Assembly: GCF_963576615.1 (NCBI RefSeq)
Contig: NC_088712.1
Coordinates: 54,789,114 to 54,853,113, forward strand
Length of the DNA: 64,000 nt
Reading direction: 5' to 3'
Source of the DNA: Watersipora subatra
Lineage: Eukaryota; Bryozoa; Gymnolaemata; Cheilostomatida; Watersiporidae
The position numbers and the translations under genes are program-made. The notes under the pieces were generated by a model, which saw only the letters and a list, made by a program, of their open reading frames with translations, was not told where the DNA came from and ran no database searches. Positions 56,831 to 64,000 of the stretch are shown here, piece by piece (the first letter of the stretch is position 1; each line of letters begins with the position of its first letter).

Positions 56831-59800
56831 GTAAGAGATTTTTAATGGTGAAAATTGCAATAATGCATTATGCTAGCGGTATCTATAATAATAATTTCTT
56901 CTTTATAGCTCGTACAGTATAAATTGTTGTTGAAGCATACTTTTACCTCTTTTAGGCTCTAATTCATATTTATTAGTTGCTTCATTACTCATCTAATATA
57001 GATATTCGTGCACCATACTGACATACTTAAATGTATGCATGCTGATAGGCAGAACTGAAAGACAAACTGTTTCGAATAGGTCCACCACATATCACTGTTA
57101 GAATAATTATCTATTTCATTTGCTTAGTAAAGAAAGAGATCTGGTGAACGTTTTCTTTATGCAATCTCTCTTATTACGTGCAACATATTTCAACATTTAA
57201 GTAGAATTTATCGGTTATTTATCAGTTCTCTTAGCGAAGAAAGGCATTTTAAACACTATTTGTCAGACTATTTATTCAATTTAAATGGCTAACTGTTGCT
57301 TTTTTCCCCTTTTTTGTTTTACTATTGTTGTATGGCCTACTTTAAAAAAACATTTCTATTCGTGAAATGACATAATTGCCAATAAAGTACTATATATATT
57401 TCTATTCATTACCTGATTTTAATGATAAGCCTATAAATATGCTGAGATTCAATACTGTGTTGTTTTACCATTTCAAGGGTAAGCAATTTATATTTCATAC
57501 TTGTAAAAACAGCTAAAAAACAAACAAACATAAGAGGCAAAAGCAAAAAACGAGATTGTTACTATCGTAGCCGATCAAACAGAAGTCCATGGGGTTTACA
57601 TAGAAACATGGATAGACAGTTGGTTACATCACATTTTCCCTCAATTTGCAAAGCTCTAACGATATGAGTATGCATGATAATACGGTGAAGGCTAGCAAGC
57701 GTTTAGGATCTACAAAATAATAATATCAGATTGATGATTTTCAGAATTTGTTTCAGGGTCAGATTGGTTCTTGGTTTAGTTTAGCTCATAGTCAGACAGG
57801 TAAGTAGGCATTTTCATCGACTTCCAGAGTCTGCTAACCACCGAACGTGAAGAAAAGTACCTTGTAGTAATTGTTTGATGTTGACCAAGGCCTTCTGCGA
57901 CACTTTCTTCAGGTGCCTGAGTACCCGAGCGGACTTAGTTGGTCATTGAATGTTGACGGTTGCCCTCTGCACTTTGGATAGCAGCTTTTGGAGGTTTTGC
58001 ATGGCCTAAATGCCAGGGTTGGCTCGGTTTAAACCAATGGTTTAAACCAGCCCGAAAAAAACCGGTTTTTATGGATTTTCGGTTTTTTCATTATTTTTTG
58101 TGAAAACATAATATTTTAAGCTCCTAGTGGTTCATGTGCGGTAGAAATGCAATTATATGTAATTATCAGCTGTTGAAGTTTATTTAGGATACAGTAATAA
58201 ATTGATGGCAGAGTTCAAGTTGAAACTACATGAAATCCTAGCACAACAATGAATTAGTGAATTTTATTTTCAATTGGTTTTATCAAGTGATATGATGATC
58301 TCTTTACTGATGAAATATAAAAACCATGTGAAATATACTAATCCATTCATCGTCTCTAATAATGAATAAATACTTTCTCAAGTCTGGCCAGTGAGAAAGA
58401 ATTACTTATAATTAGAAATTAAAACAATAAAATCCTTTGAGCAAAAGCTTCAAGTTTGCAAACTAATATTTCATTTATTGGGCACAAGCCAAAGTAGTTG
58501 GATTGTTAGAATTCAGTTTATCAAGTTTGTTGTGTTTTGAAAGGCAAAGGTTTTAAGGCAAAACGTAATAGGTGTGCTGTCGTAACGCGAGGTCACGCAG
58601 ATAGGCTTAAAGCTCATGTAGCAAATTGTCCAGCTGAAAACACCAATTTAGACAGTGTTGCTAGTATTCAGGTGATAGAAGTTGAGTCATCTGCCACAGC
58701 CCCAAACACTAGCAATGCATCTGCATTATGCTCTGCACTACCACACGACTAGTCACTGGGATTAAAGTTTCTATTTATACATAGAGCTGTATGTAAAATA
58801 TTCACTTTATGTGATAAGATTTCTGCTCTGTATTTCATCGATCATGTTTGATTTAAGACTCGTTCTGAAATTTCCATGTTTTCTCTCTTTTTTCCCATAA
58901 CAACTACCACAGTACCATCTTTAACAGATGATTCCACATATGTATGTTCAATACTCAATCATGCAGCTATAGTAAGTGATGTTAATTAGACTTAAAATTG
59001 TAAAAAACTTGGTAAAATTATAAAAACCAGTTTAAACCATAAAAACCGGTTTTAACAAAAAAAACCATGGTTTTTTCCAACCTTGCTAAATACTGATCTT
59101 TTGGTATTGACCTTGGCCTTGACCCCAAGGAAAAGAGCTTGAAGCGCTTCGTTGTGACTCCTAGTGTCTGGACCATTAACAAGGATATCGTTCAGGTGGC
59201 AAACTACGCTTTCGATTCTACTAATCACTTGTGACATAGCCCTCGGATAAATCTTCAGGGTGTTGGTGATACCGAAAGATGAAACAGTAGCGTCCAAATG
59301 GTGATAGAAAAGTTGTCACCTTCCAGAACTCTACTTCAATTAATCTGCCAGAAGTCGCTGCTGGTGCCAAAATTGGAAAACATCCTGCTATTTGTTAGTC
59401 TGCTCAGACTCTTTTGGACTATGGCTATAGTGTGGCCTTCTCTGCACTCCTCAGCCCGGGAGTTCGACAAATTTTTCCATCCTTTGAAGGTTTGAGTATG
59501 GTGACTAGTCCACTGCAAAACTCTGTCGATTATGTTATCAGTAATATGATGCCTTCTCAAACCATTTCATCCGGTTTCTGCTTTCTTTATCTTGTAATGG
59601 ATGTTGTATGCTCCAAGGTGTGTAAATACAGTTTGGACTTGGGTCCGATTTCTAAAAAATTTCATGTGTATTTGAGCAATCCTAAGCCACAAAAGAACTG
59701 GGATACTTCAACTGAATATCATTGTTGACCTCACTGATGTTTTTCGCATTGCAGATAATCAGTCCCAACTTTGAGCATGCTCTATGGCTGAGAAGTGTTG

Positions 59801-62548
59801 CGTTGATTCCTGATGACAAAGGCCACCTCTGTGTGCGTCTTTCCATTATAGCTAAAATCACTTTGGAACACACTCAGAACTTTTCTTCTTGGACCAAAAA
59901 GCTTTTCAGAATATGTAGATAGTGGTGCGTGTTTTATTTATTGCTCAGCATTACTGATTATAGTTCAATCTGTTCCAGCGTCAGGTTTGAACGTACATTT
60001 GTTCTAATTGACTGAGACTTCTGCTTTCTATTTATTGATCTCACCAATCCCCAGCTTTCCAGTAAAAAGAAAATCATCCTCGGAATTTAAGTCTTATTCT
60101 CTGGGTTTTTTAACTTATGTTTTCCACTTTTCAGTTCCGGCAGCATGCCTGAAAGTGCTCTATTTCTATGCAGTTTTGGCACTCAGCGTCCTTGGCAAGA
60201 TGTTGATCTTGAAGGTATGAGCCTCTCCTGCATCTCCCGCGTGCAGTTGAGGTCTTATCTTTTCCGTGAAGTTTTTCCTTTGAAAGCATTGGCACCTCAC
60301 CTTCACCGCTGTAGCTCACAGAAGCATGCCTTTTAGCTGATCTACGGGTCATCTATTGAATCTACCATCTGATGAACAGCTCAGATAACTAACTTATGAC
60401 AAGAATGACCAAGTTCATCCACACAGAACTGTTCAAGAGTTTTAAAAATCGAATCACAAGACTTGTCATTCACATATTCAGCAGACAATTACACAATTTT
60501 AGCGGCCTCTGCTCTAGAAGTGTATTTTAGCAGACCTTGTTTGATACTCTTCTTCCTCATCCAATAGTTTACATAATAAAAAGGGCCTGCCATCTAGCAT
60601 TTTTAGCAATTTTTAGCAAATCGTCATCTAGCATTAACTCAAGCGATTTGAATATTATGGCTAGGTTTTGCCGTTTTTACTACTGCCAGTCGCTGGAAGT
60701 TAGCTAAAATATGAGCCTCAGGTTTTCCTTCTTCATTATCGGAATCAGTGTTGATCAAACACAGCTCAACTACTACCGCCATGTGTTGTCTCACCATTTG
60801 AAGGGCAAGAAATTTATATTTCACATTTGTAAAAACATTCTCAGACAGACAGACAACATTGGAGAAAAGCTTTTAATATCACTGAAGTGAGTTAAACAGA
60901 AGTACACATGGTTTACACAGAAATTTTGATATCTATCAGGTTACATCACAAACACTAAAGTCCTATTTTAGATTTGGAAATATACAGTAAAACGAGAACA
61001 GGCCTACCAACTTTTAGTTGCCGATTCTCATTAAGACTGGAGTAATCCACTCAATATCAATGCAAATATAATGTTTATTTAAATATAAACAAGATGATGC
61101 TGTAGACGTAAAATAACTGTGCAACTCCTAGCTGATTTCATTGCCAAGATTTAGTCAAGAGTGAAGACACTTGGCTGTTGTTCATCTTGTGATTGTTCGT
61201 ACACTAAACAATTATTCAAAGAAATAAAAAGTAAGCTGTAATTTCACATTGTTTTTTCTATTGAAAACTAGATTTAAACTACAGACATTGTTGACTTAGT
61301 TACTTGTCTCTCACAGGTTACGTAGGTGAATGCATGAGTGAAAGAATGGAAGAAGTATGACAATCAATACAGACGGTTCCCTACTTACAAACATTCGAGT
61401 TACGAACAACGGTAGATACGAACAGGTCTGCGCGTAGGCACTACTCAGAAGCACCACCTAGCATCCACCTTTCTCTGCCCAGTTTGTTGCAGTGCATAGG
61501 TGCGTGAACGTATCTCCAGTGCGCAGAGAACTTTTTTATTTTTACTGTACGTATTGTAAAGGGATTTGCCGGCCTTTACTTGACACGATCTAGATTAATA
61601 AATAAAGAGAAGAGAGTGCGTGTAGTTTCATTCAGCTTTTAATTAGCGAAGGAAATTTCACTAGCCGAGGAGCCCACGGCTATCTGCTCTGCTCAACTAA
61701 ATGAGCGCACTCCTTTATATACAATAATATTAACCGTTCCGGCTAACGGCAAACGGTAAGAACACCGGCTAACAAGGTGAATAAATAGGACCGCTAGTGC
61801 GTTGGTATGACAACAATATAAGTGACAATACGTGATAGTGTTATGACGGTATATCAGATATAACAATAGCATAACGAGTGAAACAACGATATAATAAACG
61901 GACAACACATACAAAAAAATAAGACAACAATGATAAGTGATAGCATAGCGATTAAAACAACAATATAATAAAAAAGACAAGACATACAATAGATAAGAAA
62001 TGCAGTGTCATGGCCCGGCGTCTACCAAAGTATTATTTCCATTTTATTAAATATTTTTTTCAGTACAAACCAATACAGGTTAATTATACAAGCCTTAAAC
62101 ATGCTTATATAAACCTTCAATATACTTATATAGGCCTTAAACATAAATTATAATACAAAATATACCACTGAAGCAACTTACGAACAAATTCACCTTACGA
62201 ACAATCGTTCGGAACGTAACTCATTCGTAGGTTGGGAACCGTCTGTATTACTTTCTACTAATCTCTCTCATCGTTCATGGTTTTCATCTATAGTCTCTAT
62301 AATGACTGTTACAGTTAGTCTAGTCCGGTTAGTTTAGCTGTTCAAGCTTTTTTCTGCTCCACATTCTGGAAGCTTTATTTATTTATAGGTCATCGCATAC
62401 CACTTCATTTAGGGTGTAACAGAACTGTATAGAGCGTATTTCCTTTTTATACTACATTATAATCAACAGCAGTTGTTCAAACCGTCAAACCTTGCTTTTT
62501 TGTAGCAAGCCATAAAGGCCAAACTGACAGAGATGGGTAGTTATATTG
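56798..62548 (+). CDS. ZC3H14: ZC3H14 N-terminal exons, partial gene
   Basis: Exons 56798-56830 and 62506-62548 join in phase to MDREEISEKIR + QAIKAKLTEMGSYI, plus the first base of a Gly/Asp-type codon. This aligns with the start of human ZC3H14 (EISRKIRSAIKGKLQELGAYVD), the Nab2-type nuclear poly(A)-RNA-binding protein. Its N-terminal PWI-like helical domain links mRNPs to export and length control, while its C-terminal CCCH fingers bind poly(A). The human protein also has its first boundary right after KIR, as I recall. The next exon, expected to encode DEELPDYIMVMVANKK, is not found before 64000, so the gene runs off the right edge. The 5.7 kb first intron holds a gypsy remnant, a hAT element and a MITE. 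Confidence 0.83.
58014..59085 (+). mobile_element. hAT-like element inserted in the gypsy remnant
   Basis: Ends CAGGGTTGG (58014) and CCAACCTTG (59085) are inverted repeats, flanked by 8-bp duplications CTAAATGC (58006-58013) and CTAAATAC (59086-59093), the hAT hallmark. Subterminal regions carry repeated GGTTTAAACC and CCGGTTTT motifs. Length 1072 bp. Gypsy RT coding resumes on both sides, fixing the insertion order. Confidence 0.88.
58537..58752 (+). pseudogene. BED-type zinc finger remnant of the hAT element
   Basis: KGFKAKRNRCAVVTRGHADR followed by LKAHVANC resembles the second half of a hAT transposase BED finger, with the first cysteine of the CxxC pair replaced (KRNRC). The frame ends after about 45 further residues with no transposase catalytic region. 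It is probably a deletion derivative of an autonomous element. Confidence 0.5.
61001..61369. other. Non-coding, ZC3H14 intron 1
   Basis: AT-rich sequence between the gypsy remnant and the next MITE. Nothing recognised. Confidence 0.4.
61370..62245. mobile_element. TA-flanked MITE in ZC3H14 intron 1
   Basis: Ends CAGACGGTTCCCTACTTAC and GTAGGTTGGGAACCGTCTG are inverted repeats, with TA on both sides (61368-61369 and 62246-62247). Subterminal TTACGAACAA motifs are also inverted. Length 876 bp. No transposase. Likely pogo/mariner-derived. Confidence 0.9.
62506..62548 (+). CDS. ZC3H14: ZC3H14 coding exon 2
   Basis: Residues 12-25 plus one base (G), after a TTTTTTGTAG acceptor and before GTAAGT. 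A leading G is consistent with the Asp that follows in homologues. Confidence 0.8.
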
Positions 62549-62805
62549 GTAAGTCTATTTTAAACAATCAAGTTTGGTATTCCTGTTACTCACTTAATAT
62601 AGGCAGACGTGAGTCCTCAGTTCCTCTGGACCAACTTGTTCTCCATATATGTATATATGTGCAAGCTGTTATTCATGACATTTATATACATATATACACA
62701 TATACATGTGTCATTTATAGTGGCCTTTGATGAGAGAAGATCTATATCTGCTTGAAACAAATTTGTAGCAATTAGCTAACAGCTAAGTTCTCTTTATATT
62801 TTTGT

Positions 62806-63865
62806 GTATATCATATATGTATATCATATAAATCTCAAAGTTTGTCATCTGATAGCTGTTCAGCTATAGTCATTAAATTCTAGGAATGAAAGATCTGTTT
62901 CGTTCCTAGATTATAACTCACGAAGATTGCAACTGCAAGAGTTTAAACGTGTGCACTTAACCACAAGGCTAAGCTGTTCTTATCATTCCCCTCGCTCTTA
63001 CCATATATATACTCTGCATAATTCTTGCGATTGCATACGCTAGATGTGCACTTTTTTATTAATTAATATTACTTTACACATTTGTTATTTCTTAACATTT
63101 GTGAAAAGTCAATTTTTTGTTACCATTCCCAATTTTTTAATTTGTAATTTTCAAATGTGCCATTCGGATTTTGCCATTACACTCCTATTTCTGATTTTTC
63201 CTAAGGTTCAAATGCTAAATCTGTAAAGGCTAAATATATTTCATGGGACAATTGTATGATCTCAAGTAGGAATAGCCTCTACATTCTCTCTCTATTCGGT
63301 CAGACAAAGTACCAGACAAATACAGTCCGATATCTCATTTTTACATTTGTACCAGTATCAAGAGGTATCAGTATTGTCGTATTCAAAGTTTTGATGGATA
63401 GCTTCTGCTGCAACAATAACTTTTTTACACATACTTCTATGCAATTATTGTTATTCTTAATTCAACATATTCAGGATTTTTATTTTATTTTCTCAGTTCG
63501 TATTAGTTGTATCGTTGCCATATCATTTTTCATTGTAATTGTAGCGAAACAGACTTTATTTAGATACCACTTTAACTAATTATTTTACATTGAAACACTT
63601 TTACAGTTGTTTTATTTTTTTTTCTCCATTTATTTGACCTGCAAAAAACATTTTTCTCATGATATGAAGTTGGAAAGTTACAGTTGTTTGACAAAGTTTA
63701 AAAACCTTTACAGTTTTTTTATTTTCTCTCTTAATTTATTTAAACTGCACATAACACTTTGCTCATGTTATGAAGTTTGAAAGTTGGAATGGTAACTCTG
63801 TTTTTGTAACTAATTTTTTTTTTGAAGACCTTTTTATTACCAGGCAATACCGAGCATTCAACTAG
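62806..63865 (+). mobile_element. Possible second Helitron-like element
   Basis: A start-like TCATATATGTATATCATATA leads to AATCTCAAAGTTTGTCATCTG, and the proposed 3' end is CTAG at 63862-63865 followed by T, after a weak CCAGGCAATACCGAGC stem. The segment 63370-63600 is similar to 22005-22250 inside the first Helitron-like element. Boundaries are tentative. Confidence 0.4.
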
Positions 63866-63875
63866 TATATATATA

Positions 63876-64000
63876 CAGTGAAACTCGGATAACTCGCCCT
63901 CGGATAACTCGAAAACACGGTTAACTCAACGTATTTGTTTGGTTCGTTCCCACGTAATGATAAATTGCTTTAGATAACTCGACCGAAACTCCGTTCACTA
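63876..64000 (+). mobile_element. MITE copy, cut by window end
   Basis: CAGTGAAACTCGGATAACTC matches the left end of the MITE at 24598 and continues in parallel (GATAACTCGACCGAAACTCC) to the last base of the window. Preceded by TA at 63874-63875. Confidence 0.93.

Larger units (their letters stand above)
57458..61000 (-). mobile_element. Decayed gypsy element, minus strand
   Basis: Similar flanking sequences (about 57470-57650 and 60785-60960, sharing CAATTTATATTTCATAC/CATTTGTAAAAAC and TTTACACAGAAA-type blocks) look like diverged LTRs. Between them, on the minus strand: a gag zinc knuckle (AECQNCIEIEHFQACC near 60150), a protease end (LLSHRACSKLGLI near 59775), RT finger remnants (FSNFGTSSDFWQI near 59340) and RT palm (SFGITNTLKIYPRAMSQVI, then VVCHLNDILVNGP near 59160-59270). 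This resembles K02A2.6-like gypsy elements. Many stops; boundaries approximate. A hAT element interrupts it at 58014-59085. Confidence 0.7.

Noticed and set aside
56798..62548. ENY2 (SAGA/TREX-2) as identity of the MDREEISEKIR gene
   Set aside because: The Ala-Ile-x-x-Lys-Leu pattern is superficially similar, but EISxKIRxAIKxKLxExGxY fits ZC3H14 much better, including the exon boundary after KIR.

Overview
This is a 64 kb piece of an intron-rich, AT-rich metazoan nuclear genome, from an invertebrate and possibly a lophotrochozoan. That placement is inference. It rests on conserved animal proteins split by many GT-AG introns and on the mix of Ty3/gypsy LTR elements, Helitrons, TA-flanked MITEs, hAT remnants and tRNA-derived SINEs. 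No bacterial, organellar or CRISPR features were seen. Most long open frames are pieces of transposons. The host genes were found by reading short exons flanked by splice sites.

Host genes, left to right: (1) one minus-strand exon of mitochondrial ribosomal protein uL4m (MRPL4), running off the left edge; (2) a complete seven-exon plus-strand gene for RNA polymerase II subunit RPB7 (POLR2G), 10965-21111, 172 aa, whose first coding exon is only 12 nt; (3) a complete nine-exon plus-strand gene for ceramide glucosyltransferase (UGCG), 34606-54271, 408 aa, with a 9 kb third intron and a Gln where the human enzyme has His193; (4) the first two coding exons of ZC3H14 (Nab2-type poly(A)-binding protein), 56798-62548, running off the right edge. 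These are unrelated housekeeping genes and show no functional clustering.

Repeat layout: a 50-bp tandem array (845-1291); a 2.2 kb TTAA-flanked inverted-repeat element (2044-4275); a decayed LTR retrotransposon with 5-bp target duplication (4778-10184) whose 5' LTR carries a 308-bp palindrome that includes host flank; MITEs and tandem arrays in POLR2G introns; a Helitron-like element (about 21822-22574); a minus-strand Ty3/gypsy element (23267-31724) inserted into a MITE-like repeat and itself hit by a TA-flanked MITE; a LINE 3' fragment in UGCG intron 1; a 22-bp array with CACGTG cores and a 25-copy 32-bp array abutting a tRNA-like SINE in UGCG intron 3; and, in ZC3H14 intron 1, a decayed gypsy element split by a hAT element with an 8-bp target duplication.

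The clearest observations are the nested insertions, which have recognisable target duplications and in one case uninterrupted paralogous sites, the LTR/host-flank palindrome, the small TTAA element holding a cysteine-rich mini-ORF, the array built next to a SINE A-box, and the UGCG substitution. I did not find a convincing new multi-gene system.
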